The position numbers and the translations under genes were made by a program. Under the pieces are notes generated by a model. It was not told the DNA's origin. It did not search any database and was given only the letters and a program-made list of their open reading frames with translations. Positions 20,104 through 28,732 of a DNA stretch of 64,000 nt are shown piece by piece; the first letter of the stretch is position 1; each line of letters opens with the position of its first letter. Source of the stretch: Edaphochlamys debaryana (lineage: Eukaryota > Chlorophyta > Chlorophyceae > Chlamydomonadales); NCBI GenBank assembly GCA_016858145.1, contig JAEHOE010000170.1:1-64000 (forward strand), read 5' to 3'.

Positions 20104-22471
20104 ACGGGTGGCGCGTCGCGCCATCAACTACCGCTTCGACGACCGGAGCAACCGCCTGTACCGCCGCATGCCTAACAGCACCATGCGCGAGGTACCCCCA
20201 CCTGAGCGCCGCCAAGCCATCATCCAGGAGGCCCACCACCGCCTGGGGCACTGGGGAGCTCGCCGCACCCTGTGCCTGGTCCAGAACGGCTACTGGTGGC
20301 AAGGCATGTCCAGGGATGTCGAGTATGTGGTTCAGCGCTGCCCCCTGTGCGATCGCGCCAACACCGTCGGTAACGTCACTCCGCCCGAGTTGCACCCCCT
20401 GCCAATCCGCGGGCCCTTCTTCCGCTGGCACGTGGACCTGGCTGGCCCCCTCACTCGCACGAGCTCCGGCTACGAGTACGTCATGGTCTGCGTCGAGGCT
20501 TGGACCAAGCACGTGGAAATGATCCCGCTTCGCTCCAAGGGCTCGGAGGAGGTGGCCAACGCCTTCCTAGCCAACGTCCTAGCCCGCTTCTCGGCGCCCG
20601 CCGAGGTGGTGACCGATGGAGGCACCGAGTTCCAAGGCGCCTTTGCCGCCCTGCTCGAACAATGCTTCATCGACCATCGTCACACGTCGCCCAACCACCC
20701 GCAGGCCAACGGCGCTGCGGAAAGGGTTGTGCAGGTCTGCAAACGCTCTCTGCGCAAGTACTGCGCTCAGTACGCCTCCGCCGAGCGCTGGGACGAGTAC
20801 CTGCCTTGGGTCCTGATGGGCTACCGCTGCTCCCCTCAGAAGTCCACCGGCAAGTCCCCGTTTGAGCTCATGTACGGCGCACCGCCTGCTGTGCCCCTCG
20901 GCGCCGCCGAGCTGTGGGCAGAGGCGATCGACCCTGAGGCCGATCCGCAACGGGCCGACCAACTCGTCATGCTGCGCTCACACAACGTGCAACAGGCCGC
21001 GCCTTTCAACGGCCAGAACCTGCTGACGGCGCAATGGCGAGACCGCCACAACTACGCCCGCGTGCGAGCTGGCGGCTACAAGCCCCGCTTCACCAAATTC
21101 AACGTGGGCGACTACGTCTACGTCATCCTGCGCAATCAGAACAACACGCTCCAACTGCCCGTCCGCGACACCGTGCTCCGCATTGTGGCCGTGAGCCCAG
21201 AGGGAGTTGCCGAGCTGATGGGCCGCGACGGCACCATCCGCAAGGAGCACGTGAGCAACCTTGCTCCCTGCCACCTCCAAGACCTGGACCCAATCGTCGA
21301 TCCCCGCATCGCGGTGCCGCCGCTGGACCTGCCCTGCGAGATCTGTGCCTTCCCAGGCGACGAGTCCAAGATGGTCATGTGCGACGGGTGCGGCACCGGC
21401 TGGCACCTGTACTGCCTTCGACCCCCGCTCCAGCGCGTGCCCCGCGGCACCTGGACTTGTCCCGACTGCCATGCCCGCGGCGTGACACCGGCAACGATTG
21501 ATCAGCTACCTGCCCCCGTACCGCGCGAGGCACCGCAGCCGCAGATCTTCCCCTCCGCCCAAGCGCGCCGTCGGCTCAGCGAGGCCAAAGCGCTGGAGGG
21601 CGTTCCCTGCTCCCGCAAGGTCCGAGACCCCGCGACCAACACCTTCGTGAACCGTAGGGGCACCCTGCACTACAAGTCGGACGAGCCGCACTCTCGCCCC
21701 ATTGAGGCGCGCTACACTGACGGCACCGCGGAGCGCCTGACTCTGCGAGCAGCCAAAGCATGCGCTCAACCGTCCACCACGGCCCTCGTCACGGCGGCTG
21801 GGGCTCCGCCCTTAGTCCTGCCCGACACCTGGGACCTGTCTTCGCCAAGCGCCCGAGCTGCTGCGCTGCTGCAGCTGCGCTCCGTGCCCGGGCTGGCCTC
21901 CAGCCTGCCTGAGTCCTTTCCCACGGGTACGCACCCTGCGCCCGCTGAGGAGGCGCTCAACCTGCTTCTGGACCACCTGGACGCAAGCCGATCGCCCGTC
22001 ATTCTGGACCCGTGCGCCGGCGACGAGACCTTGGCCAACGCGCTCCGCGCGAGAGGCTACTCCGTCTGCGCCAACGGGGGCCGGGCCACCGAGGCCCCGG
22101 GCTGGCCCCGCTTGGATCCCCTACAACCTGGGACCTACCGCCGCCTCGCCACGCCCGGCGAGTCCTGGCTCATCATCTCTGCTCCGCACCCGGAGCTTCT
22201 GCCCTTCTGGCTGCCCTTGGCCGTCGCCATGGTGCCGCTAGTCGTGGCCTTCATCCCACGGCGCATGCTTATGGCCCCGCCGGACGCATGGGCCGCCCTG
22301 CTCAACGCCTTCACGGAGGACGAGCGGCTGGCCATCATCACTGGAGACACCTGTGGATACGTCAACGGAAAGCCTGGAGCTTGGCTGTTAGTGTTCCGGG
22401 ATGCGACCTTGAGGGCGCAGCTGATGAGGGGTATCGGGAAGGGACGCGCTGGGCACTGGGTGCATGCGTAG
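19895..22471 (+). CDS. Gypsy integrase with PHD finger and methyltransferase-like C-terminus
   Basis: Would insert element cDNA into chromosomes. The authentic part starts near 20070, in the frame next to pol (CPAGIVGEAARRVARRAINY). Domains: an HHCC zinc module (HHRLGHWG ... CPLCDRAN, about 20230-20360); an RNase-H-fold DDE core with Asp in WHVDLAGPLT (near 20438), Asp in VVTDGGTEFQ (near 20608) and Glu in NGAAERVVQ (near 20720); an SH3-like segment (KFNVGDYVYVILR, about 21098-21136); a PHD finger (CEIC ... MVMCDGCGTGWHLYC ... WTCPDC, about 21336-21470); and a C-terminal domain with DPCAGDETLANAL (about 22006-22045) and WLIISAPHPELLPFW, like the SAM-binding and NPP(Y/F) motifs of N6-adenine methyltransferases, with NPP changed to SAP. 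PHD fingers read histone tails in other proteins and may guide integration. Ends at TAG before the purine tract. Confidence 0.88.
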   Translation: MKTTQRRSLQPWSPPRCSTTNPTSTGLLPWSRPPPTHRSPATATLGRTSNCSTTLAQGTCPAGIVGEAARRVARRAINYRFDDRSNRLYRRMPNSTMREVPPPERRQAIIQEAHHRLGHWGARRTLCLVQNGYWWQGMSRDVEYVVQRCPLCDRANTVGNVTPPELHPLPIRGPFFRWHVDLAGPLTRTSSGYEYVMVCVEAWTKHVEMIPLRSKGSEEVANAFLANVLARFSAPAEVVTDGGTEFQGAFAALLEQCFIDHRHTSPNHPQANGAAERVVQVCKRSLRKYCAQYASAERWDEYLPWVLMGYRCSPQKSTGKSPFELMYGAPPAVPLGAAELWAEAIDPEADPQRADQLVMLRSHNVQQAAPFNGQNLLTAQWRDRHNYARVRAGGYKPRFTKFNVGDYVYVILRNQNNTLQLPVRDTVLRIVAVSPEGVAELMGRDGTIRKEHVSNLAPCHLQDLDPIVDPRIAVPPLDLPCEICAFPGDESKMVMCDGCGTGWHLYCLRPPLQRVPRGTWTCPDCHARGVTPATIDQLPAPVPREAPQPQIFPSAQARRRLSEAKALEGVPCSRKVRDPATNTFVNRRGTLHYKSDEPHSRPIEARYTDGTAERLTLRAAKACAQPSTTALVTAAGAPPLVLPDTWDLSSPSARAAALLQLRSVPGLASSLPESFPTGTHPAPAEEALNLLLDHLDASRSPVILDPCAGDETLANALRARGYSVCANGGRATEAPGWPRLDPLQPGTYRRLATPGESWLIISAPHPELLPFWLPLAVAMVPLVVAFIPRRMLMAPPDAWAALLNAFTEDERLAIITGDTCGYVNGKPGAWLLVFRDATLRAQLMRGIGKGRAGHWVHA

Positions 22472-22658
22472 ATAGGGAGGTGAGCCGAGGGAGCTGAGTT
22501 CTGCTGGCTGTAGCCTGGTGAGGACTCTTAGCGAGCATGGGGGAGGATTGAGGTTTCTCTGCTGGAGGGAACTGTTGTGTACAGCCTGAGCGAACTGCTT
22601 CTGACTTAGCGTGTGGCCTCGAGGCCGCCTGACTTCGCGTTGTTGGCTCTAGAGTCGC

Positions 22659-22670
22659 CAAGGGGGGGAG
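22659..22670 (+). promoter_or_regulatory. Polypurine tract of the gypsy element
   Basis: CAAGGGGGGGAG lies just 5' of segment B1 and 188 bp after the integrase stop codon. In LTR elements plus-strand DNA synthesis starts at such a tract directly next to the 3' LTR. Its position would place the LTR start at B1 (near 22671), not at A2. Confidence 0.6.
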
Positions 22671-22718
22671 TTCGGTCAGCCGGCTGCACTTTGCCGTAGC
22701 CCATAGTGTGTCCTGACA
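22669..22718 (+). repeat. Segment B1 (50 bp) before terminal repeat A2
   Basis: This is identical over 50 bases to B2 at 23161-23210 (starts AGTTCGGTCAGCC, ends GTGTCCTGACA). Two bases (GC) separate it from A2. Confidence 0.9.
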
Positions 22719-22720
22719 GC

Positions 22721-23160
22721 TGACAGAGCACAGTACCGTCGCTGTCACAGTATGGTTGCCGGTTTGGAGTTGAGGTAGGGTGCTGGAGGTTTGTGGTTGG
22801 TCTGCTGGTTGGCGCCGGAGGTTACGTCTAGGGTTGAGACTAGGGTTGTGACACCAGGGTTTGGCTCGTGAGACACGTGGCATGAGCACCTGAGGTACGG
22901 CAAAGAGCCCTTCCGATCGGGGCGACTTAGGCGTACGCCCAGCTTCCGACTGGCAAGTCGGAAGCACTACTTGCTGCGGATCTACTCTGCTGTGACTGTA
23001 ACTACTAGAGTGTTGCTGCTCTGCTGCCTCTAGCGCCTGCGGCGCAGTCTCTGTGCCATCCGACGACTTCCCGAGGAGCCTTCGCTCGACCCAGCCGCTG
23101 AGCCTCAGCGCTGGTCCTAGAAGTGAGCCCAGGCACCGCCTGCGTCTTTGCTCGCCGATT
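22721..23160 (+). repeat. Terminal repeat A2 (right)
   Basis: This 440-bp copy of A1 has the same hairpin (22943-22964) and poly(A) signal (22997-23001). It is eight bases shorter than A1, mostly through single-base differences in homopolymers. Confidence 0.9.
22997..23001 (+). terminator. TGTAA poly(A) signal in the right terminal repeat
   Basis: The algal poly(A) pentamer occurs at the same place in both terminal repeats (9381-9385 in A1), as expected if element transcripts end inside the right repeat, downstream of this point. Confidence 0.5.
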
Positions 23161-23210
23161 AGTTCGGTCAGCCGGCTGCACTTTGCCGTAGCCCATAGTG
23201 TGTCCTGACA
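23161..23210 (+). repeat. Segment B2 (50 bp) after terminal repeat A2
   Basis: This is the exact second copy of B1. If the element is defined as A+B, the right terminal repeat runs from TGACAG at 22721 to CTGACA at 23210 and has the TG...CA ends usual for LTRs. In that case B is missing from the left copy. Confidence 0.85.
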
Positions 23211-23310
23211 ACATCCCATCAAACGCCACGTGTAGCTCACCCGGTCCCCGCCCCTGCCCTGCGGCTCCCTCCCGTTTGTTATGCGCCGCCGGGCGAACCC
23301 CCCCCCCCCC

Positions 23311-23343
23311 CTGCGGCTCCCTCCCGTTTGTTATGCGCCGCAG
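23311..23343 (-). repeat. 33-bp hairpin unit, LINE tail copy 1
   Basis: Same CTGCGGC/GCCGCAG arms as at 9036-9068, starting 18 bp beyond the ORF2 stop on the LINE strand. A diverged second tail copy is at 23259-23290, separated by a 14-base C run (G on the LINE strand) and GGGCGAA. Confidence 0.8.
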
Positions 23344-23360
23344 GGTGTGCCCCGCCTCCA

Positions 23361-26300
23361 TCAAGGGGCGTCCGGGCCTGCATACTGCACTGATCCGTCC
23401 GCCCTGGCCGCTAGGAAAGGGTGGTCGGTTGGGACCTCATCCCAGCCCCTGTGCGTGAGCCCAACCTCCGCAAAACACTGCAAACGGCCCTCAAACTCGC
23501 CTCGTGCTACTGCTAAAGCCCGTGCCATCATCAAGGAGTGGTCCTGAGCGTCCCTGTGCGCATACTTGTACCTTCTGGCCCGGTCCATCGCGCATATCGC
23601 GGCCAGACACACCACGTCCCACACTCGCGCATGAATCCCGGTGCCCTCTGGGGGCACAGCAAGCCACACCTCGTGTCGTTTCACCGCCCTGCCAATACCA
23701 TGACTGAGGCGCATACGAACAGCCACAGCGGCTGGACAATACCAGAAATGGTGGAGCCGATCGCCTTGCTCCATGGCCCGCCCACACGGACACCTCGCCA
23801 CGTTCTCAGTTCCTAACTGGCTCCGGTGCATGCCAAATCCCGGGAAGCCATCCATCGCCAGCCTCCACAAGGGCTCTTTATTGCCCGGATCCCACTTAAT
23901 GCCCCACAACCTCGGCCAAACCGCTTTCAGACTTGCCACTGCTTCTGCTGATGCCGTGTCTGTGCCGTACGCCTCCTGAATGTAAAGTGCATGCTTCCGT
24001 GCTAGCTTAACCCGAGCCGGTCCCAATTGCAAGTGCGTGGCCAGGCTAACTGTCATCTTTGCCAAGCTGACGTCCTCCCAGCCTATGCCCCTGGCAATGT
24101 TCGCCCAAGCCTCTTCTTCCCCTGGGGCAGCCGCCTGATCGTCCACCCCCCGTACTGCTTCGGCCCACCCGGCCGGGAGCCGGCTAATAAGCGCGCCCAG
24201 GCGCTGTCCCATGTCTAGTCCATTGCGGAGTGCTTGCGGGAGTGCTCCCACCTGCGTGCCCAAAATGCTCTGTACTACCCTTTCGGTATATGACCTGTTG
24301 ATCTGGGCCCTCGCCCGTGCGAGAGCCCGGCCTATGCTGCCCTCCAGCCCGTGCATCCCTCGGATGCGCTCAAGCTCATCTAGGCAGCGGACTGCCGTGC
24401 CTACTGTCCGCAGTCCCGGAACCGCGAACAGATCTGTGAACTCGCCTTCGAGGCCCCAGCTTGGGGCGTTGTTGTCGATGTTCCCCGCGGGCAGGGCTGG
24501 GTTGCCCCAAAGCGGTGCATTGTAGACCCAGGCTCCGGCTGGCATGGGAGCAATCACTTGGGCCCGGGGCAGCAGCGCTAGCGCGCCTGCCACGCGCACC
24601 AGTGCTGGTGAGGTTGCGCGTTGGACTGTGGCCCCCAAGATGCGGAGACCGATCGACGAGGTCGGGCGCCGCATTGTCAGGAGGCAGAGCGGGTGTGCTG
24701 CTGGGTGGGTTGAGCGGAGCAGGGAGACGAGCGGCGCGGTCCACGGCGGGCGGTAGCGGAGGAGGCCGCAGGCGCCCAGAATGCCACGGACTGCCGCACT
24801 CGCGTGCCTGGCGCCAGTGTGCTCGACGAGGGGGAGCAGGCCAAAGCCGCCAACTGCCGGGGAGAGGTACATGCAGCTCGTGGGTGCTCCTGCGGGCAGT
24901 GCGTTGGGGTTGTCCCTGTATCGAGCAGGCGTCATGTTGCGGTCGGTCAGGGCCGCCACCGTGCCCACTAGGTGCTCTGTCGCCGTACGAGGGGGTAGGC
25001 CGTTGTGCTGGCAGTGGTAGAGGAGGGTGCCCAGGCCGTAGGCGGACAGGCATGAGGCAACGCCGAAGGCTGAGAGGCCCATCCTCGCGATCAGAGTCAG
25101 GCGGCTGAGGAACTTGTCCAGCAGGGGGGGAGGGAGGGGAGTGGCCGCCGTTGGTTGTGTGGAGAACGTGACGCCAAGGGTGCGTGCAGAGGCGGCGAGG
25201 TGGAGGCCGGCAACCTGCTCCGCAGCCTGGGGTCCGGGGGGGGGATGCTGCTGGAGGGCCGGGGGCGGCGGCGTGCCGATGCGGAGGAGCTCGCACTTTC
25301 CCACGTTGAGGCGTTGGCCTGACGCTGCTGCGAAGGTATCCATGGCGCTCATCAGGGCGGAGACGAGGGCGGTGGATCGCAGGATCTGTCCGTAGTCATC
25401 TGCATACTGGCTGGCTGTGAGGCGCGTGTTGGCTAGGGCGAACCCCAGTTCAAGTCGCTTGAGGAAGGAGAGCAGGGCTTGTCCGGGGGCCAGGTAGAGA
25501 AGGGGGGCCAGCGGGCAGCCCTGTCGTACCCCAGCTGTAACTGCCTTATAGCTGGAAAGCTGACCGTTGACCAAGGCAGCCGATCTGGTGCCCGTGTAGA
25601 TCAGTCTGACCCATCTAAGAAAGCCATCGCCAACCCCCAGAGCATCCAGGCAGGCGAGGAGGAACGGCCTGTCCACAGTGTCGTACGCTTTGTGGAAGTC
25701 GAGGAAGGCTATGAGGCCCGACTCGCCTGATTTGCGCAAGGACTCAGCGAGCAGCTGCATGAGGAGGATGTTGTCGGAGATGAGGCGAAGGGTGAGGAAG
25801 GCGGTCTGCTCGTTGTCAATGGCCTCCACGAAGGCGGGGAGGAGGCGGCGGGCGAGGACGCGGGCAAGGAGGCGGTAGTCCGTGTCCAGGAGGGCGATTG
25901 GGCGGTACATGGCGGCGACAGCTGGGTCCCCGCCCTTGTGAAAGCACGAGATCACTGCGTCCAGAAAGCCTGCTGGGGTCGACTCGGTGGTCCCAATGGC
26001 GGTGAGGACGTCAACGAGGATAGGGGTTAGCTGTGCTGCGTACGCCTTGTAGAGATCCATGGGGATGCCATCTGCGCCGGGGGCAGTTCCGGGCCGGGCG
26101 CCGGCAATAGCTGTGGCTACCTCCTTTGCCAGAACCTCCGCTGCCCCCATCTCGGCTACACGGCTCGGCGGGCAGCGGTTGCCGGCTGCACGTAGGGCGT
26201 GTAAGACCTGTGCGCGGGCTTCTGGGTCGGCAGCTGCGGCTGTGCTGACTCTGCTCCAGAACTCTGCCATCACCTCAGGTAACTCTTCGGGATTGGTTGC

Positions 26301-27614
26301 CTGGGACCCGTCAGGGCGCTGAAGCTGTCGTATGACGCAGCCACCTGAGACGGGGCGGATTAGTCGTGTGATGGCTGGGCAGGGGCGCTCCCCAGTCCGG
26401 AGCCAGGCTTGACGTGCGCGGCGGGCCCATGGTGCTGCGGCGCGGAGGCTGGCGGCGGCGGCAGCTGCGCGCGCGGCGGCCGCTGCTGACGCGGCGCTGA
26501 GGTCGCCCGCTGCTACGGCTGCAAATGCTGCGGCTTCTGCTTGGGCAGCCGCCTCTGCTTCTGCAGTTGCCTGCAGGCGGCGCTGGCGGGCCATACGGTT
26601 GAGTCGGTTGCAGCTGATGAGGAGGGAGCGCTTGAAGCGGGTCCACCACTGCAGGCACTCGGCGGGCGTGGTTGGGCGTGCGGCACTCGCTTGTATAAGC
26701 CAGTCGCCAAACTGGTCTCGCAGGTCGGGGTGATCCAAGAAGTGGAGGCGGGCTCTTGGGAGGCCCCGCCCGGGGGGCCGTGCCGTATCAAGGGGGTTGA
26801 TGTAGATGGAAACCAGCCGGTGGTCAGAGGGGCGGCCTGACTCCACGCGGCAGGTGGGCACGTGGGCCGCCAGGGGACTGGAGGCGAGAAGGCGGTCGAG
26901 GCGGGCGGCGCTGGCGCCGTTGGTGAACGTGTATGCGCGCTGCTCGGGGTGAAGGGCACGATAGACGTCAACGAGGCCTGGGCAGAAGGTGGAGAAAGTT
27001 GCTGTGGTGGCGGCATCGTCGGGGCGCCCATGCGCCGAGATGCTGTCCAGGGCGGGGTTGGGGACGAAGTTGAAGTCGGCTGCTAGGAGGTGGGTGCTCG
27101 TGGCTGACAGACTGGGGCCGAGGACAGTCTCAATAAAGCAACGTTGAGCTGAAGGGTTGGCGGAAGGAAGGTAGGCGCAGGTCAGCGTGAAGCTGTGGCC
27201 ACCCCATCGTACTGGCAGCTGCACAAGTCGGCCCTCTGTGTCGGTCGTTGAAGGAGCCACAGGCACTTGTAGAGCTCCTCCAGTTATCAAGGCTTTACGT
27301 ATCAGGATGGCGACGCCGCCGGCTGGGCCGCCCCGTGGCCCCTGGCCTGCCGGCGACCAAAAGGATTGCCAGTCGCCCACGTGGAGCTGGGCTGCAATGA
27401 CGCTCATCTGGGTCTGCACCCAGTTGGTCTGCGCTGCTGGGAGCTTAGTCTCTTGTAAACATACTACGTCAAGCCGCTGCCTCGCCCACTGCTGCATGAG
27501 GGCGGTAAGGCGATCCAGCTGACGGTTTCCACCCCCCAAGATGCCTCGTACGTTGTGGGTTGCGACCCTGAGCGGTGGGAGTCCCGCTCGCTCCCGAGGG
27601 CGGCGCCCGGGCAT
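23361..27614 (-). CDS. LINE ORF2: apurinic-type endonuclease and reverse transcriptase
   Basis: This intact frame of 1417 codons would nick target DNA and copy the element RNA into the nick. N-terminal APE-type endonuclease (about residues 15-275): THNVRG, CLQETKL, AADFNF, and SDHRLVSIYI at its end. Reverse transcriptase (about 500-800): GADGIPMDLYKAY, FLDFHKAYDTVDR, GVRQGCPLAPLLY and the catalytic QYADD near residue 735 (25384-25412). C-terminal Cys/His motif CPCGRAMEQGDRLHHFWYC, typical of L1-like ORF2. The start ATG (27612-27614) directly follows the TAA of ORF1 (27615-27617). I see no RNase H domain. An unbroken frame in such a GC-rich element suggests recent activity. Confidence 0.93.
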   Translation of the reverse strand: MPGRRPRERAGLPPLRVATHNVRGILGGGNRQLDRLTALMQQWARQRLDVVCLQETKLPAAQTNWVQTQMSVIAAQLHVGDWQSFWSPAGQGPRGGPAGGVAILIRKALITGGALQVPVAPSTTDTEGRLVQLPVRWGGHSFTLTCAYLPSANPSAQRCFIETVLGPSLSATSTHLLAADFNFVPNPALDSISAHGRPDDAATTATFSTFCPGLVDVYRALHPEQRAYTFTNGASAARLDRLLASSPLAAHVPTCRVESGRPSDHRLVSIYINPLDTARPPGRGLPRARLHFLDHPDLRDQFGDWLIQASAARPTTPAECLQWWTRFKRSLLISCNRLNRMARQRRLQATAEAEAAAQAEAAAFAAVAAGDLSAASAAAAARAAAAAASLRAAAPWARRARQAWLRTGERPCPAITRLIRPVSGGCVIRQLQRPDGSQATNPEELPEVMAEFWSRVSTAAAADPEARAQVLHALRAAGNRCPPSRVAEMGAAEVLAKEVATAIAGARPGTAPGADGIPMDLYKAYAAQLTPILVDVLTAIGTTESTPAGFLDAVISCFHKGGDPAVAAMYRPIALLDTDYRLLARVLARRLLPAFVEAIDNEQTAFLTLRLISDNILLMQLLAESLRKSGESGLIAFLDFHKAYDTVDRPFLLACLDALGVGDGFLRWVRLIYTGTRSAALVNGQLSSYKAVTAGVRQGCPLAPLLYLAPGQALLSFLKRLELGFALANTRLTASQYADDYGQILRSTALVSALMSAMDTFAAASGQRLNVGKCELLRIGTPPPPALQQHPPPGPQAAEQVAGLHLAASARTLGVTFSTQPTAATPLPPPLLDKFLSRLTLIARMGLSAFGVASCLSAYGLGTLLYHCQHNGLPPRTATEHLVGTVAALTDRNMTPARYRDNPNALPAGAPTSCMYLSPAVGGFGLLPLVEHTGARHASAAVRGILGACGLLRYRPPWTAPLVSLLRSTHPAAHPLCLLTMRRPTSSIGLRILGATVQRATSPALVRVAGALALLPRAQVIAPMPAGAWVYNAPLWGNPALPAGNIDNNAPSWGLEGEFTDLFAVPGLRTVGTAVRCLDELERIRGMHGLEGSIGRALARARAQINRSYTERVVQSILGTQVGALPQALRNGLDMGQRLGALISRLPAGWAEAVRGVDDQAAAPGEEEAWANIARGIGWEDVSLAKMTVSLATHLQLGPARVKLARKHALYIQEAYGTDTASAEAVASLKAVWPRLWGIKWDPGNKEPLWRLAMDGFPGFGMHRSQLGTENVARCPCGRAMEQGDRLHHFWYCPAAVAVRMRLSHGIGRAVKRHEVWLAVPPEGTGIHARVWDVVCLAAICAMDRARRYKYAHRDAQDHSLMMARALAVARGEFEGRLQCFAEVGLTHRGWDEVPTDHPFLAARADGSVQYAGPDAP

Positions 27615-28052
27615 TTAGATGAGGTCGCCCGAAGCCACCTCCGCCCAGCTGGCAGCGAGGGAGCGGCGCGCCGGGATGGCGTGGCCTCCACCAGCGTCGT
27701 CCAGGTCCGTCTCCGAGGGCAGCGGCACCCTCGTCTTTTTCCCAGGGGGGCTCGAGCCGGTGCTGCCGCCGCCCCTGCCGTTCTTGCCGCTCACCCAGCG
27801 CGGATCCGGTCCTGTCAAGCAGCACCAAACCCGGCATGCCAGGGAACCGGTGGTTACAGGCGAGGACAAGCCCGCGCACTCCGCAGCACGTACGGCGCAC
27901 ATCATTCCGTACCACACGCCGTACAGCTGCGGTAGAGATCCAGGCCCTAAGCGACCCCTTTCCCTGAGCGGTGGCCCTACAGCGGGTCCTGCCAAAGCTG
28001 CTAACTGCCTCGCTACCAACCCCGTCCCGGCCTGGCACTGACCTGGCACCAA
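27615..28052 (-). CDS. LINE ORF1, C-terminal part
   Basis: This frame ends GDLI-stop immediately before the ORF2 ATG, giving a TAAATG junction. It is rich in Gly, Arg and Cys, for example ECAGLSSPVTTGSLACRVWC, but I do not see a clean zinc knuckle. A Cys/His cluster in an overlapping frame (TCCGVRGLVLACNHRF) suggests a frameshift in this piece. The start is not determinable, and the 5' part of the element may be lost. The role (RNA-binding partner of ORF2) is inferred from position. Confidence 0.4.
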   Translation of the reverse strand: MVPGQCQAGTGLVARQLAALAGPAVGPPLRERGRLGPGSLPQLYGVWYGMMCAVRAAECAGLSSPVTTGSLACRVWCCLTGPDPRWVSGKNGRGGGSTGSSPPGKKTRVPLPSETDLDDAGGGHAIPARRSLAASWAEVASGDLI

Positions 28053-28732
28053 CCCCGCTCCCTCCCTTCCCCAGCACAGCTACATACCGCCATCGCTCAC
28101 CTACACCTGATTCCGCGCCCAAGCTCTCATGCCGACAACTGGAAGTTTGCAATCCACGCAGAACATGCCCCCATGCAAATGTCAAAGTCAACCCCGTGCG
28201 ATAGGATGCCGGTGATGCAGCTCGTGTTCAGGACGATGTCACCCGCCCGCAGGTGCCCACTCATACCGAGTGGTGCTCCCCCGACTCGCTCAAGCCAGGC
28301 AAGGCTCATTCTCCTGCTGAGGAAAGGTAAGGCTCGAAACCCCCTAATTACCCAGTATACCCGCAAGCACCACCGCTGCTCCGCGCTCGCCAACCTGCGC
28401 CGCCGCTGGAGCACCCACCCACGCGCTGCATCCCGCCCATCCCCCTCCCATCAATGATTGCGGCCCAGACATGTCCTGCTGCCGCCTTGCTGCCCGCCCC
28501 GCATGGCCCACCCGGGCGGCCACGCCCCCCGCCGCCGCAGTGCCTCAACCGTTGCCACCGAGGCGGCTCCACGGCTCCAGCTGCCTCGTTGAGGGCCTGT
28601 GTTGCCCAGGTCTAGGCCGACGCAGGCCAAGCCGCCCGCAGGCCGGGGCTTTTGCCGGCCCAAGCCCCGTCCAGGGGACAACGCAACGGCTGGGTCCGCG
28701 CGGGCGCGGGGCTAGGCCGCCGCCAGAGTGGG
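28053..28732. other. Intergenic DNA between the LINE and the EF-hand gene
   Basis: This would hold the 3' UTR of the minus-strand EF-hand gene and the unclear 5' border of the LINE. No minus-strand TGTAA is seen between 28733 and 28053. No frame here looks coding. Confidence 0.5.

Larger units (their letters stand above)
9099..23210 (+). mobile_element. Giant Ty3/gypsy-type retroelement with split terminal repeats
   Basis: The coding order is gag - protease - RT - RNase H - integrase on the plus strand, which is the gypsy order. At about 14.1 kb it is far larger than typical gypsy elements (about 5-8 kb), mainly because of extra domains and low-complexity linkers. Repeats A1 (9099-9546) and A2 (22721-23160) act as long terminal repeats. 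A 50-bp segment B lies on both sides of A2 but is absent next to A1. I found no clear target-site duplication: the left flank ends GTGCAA and the right flank begins ACATCC. Frameshifts in gag and at the pol/integrase junction mean this copy, as assembled, is not intact. Confidence 0.9.
23259..28052 (-). mobile_element. L1-like non-LTR retrotransposon (LINE)
   Basis: It has ORF2 with endonuclease and reverse transcriptase, the end of ORF1 directly upstream, and a 3' tail made of two copies of a 33-bp hairpin unit (23311-23343 and 23259-23290) separated by a run of G on the element's strand. I see no poly(A) tail. The 5' limit is not clear: ORF1 can be followed to about 28050, so the copy is probably 5'-truncated. 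The order ORF1-ORF2 and the endonuclease type fit the L1 group. Confidence 0.85.

Noticed and set aside
12736..22471. Tyrosine recombinase expected for a split-repeat element
   Set aside because: I looked for the spaced R...HxxR...Y pattern and saw none I trust; the integrase is clearly the HHCC plus DDE type.
22362..23240. Minus-strand 292-codon frame over the right terminal repeat
   Set aside because: It crosses the integrase end, B1, A2 and B2 and has no recognisable domain; a partial counterpart opposite A1 follows from the repeat itself.
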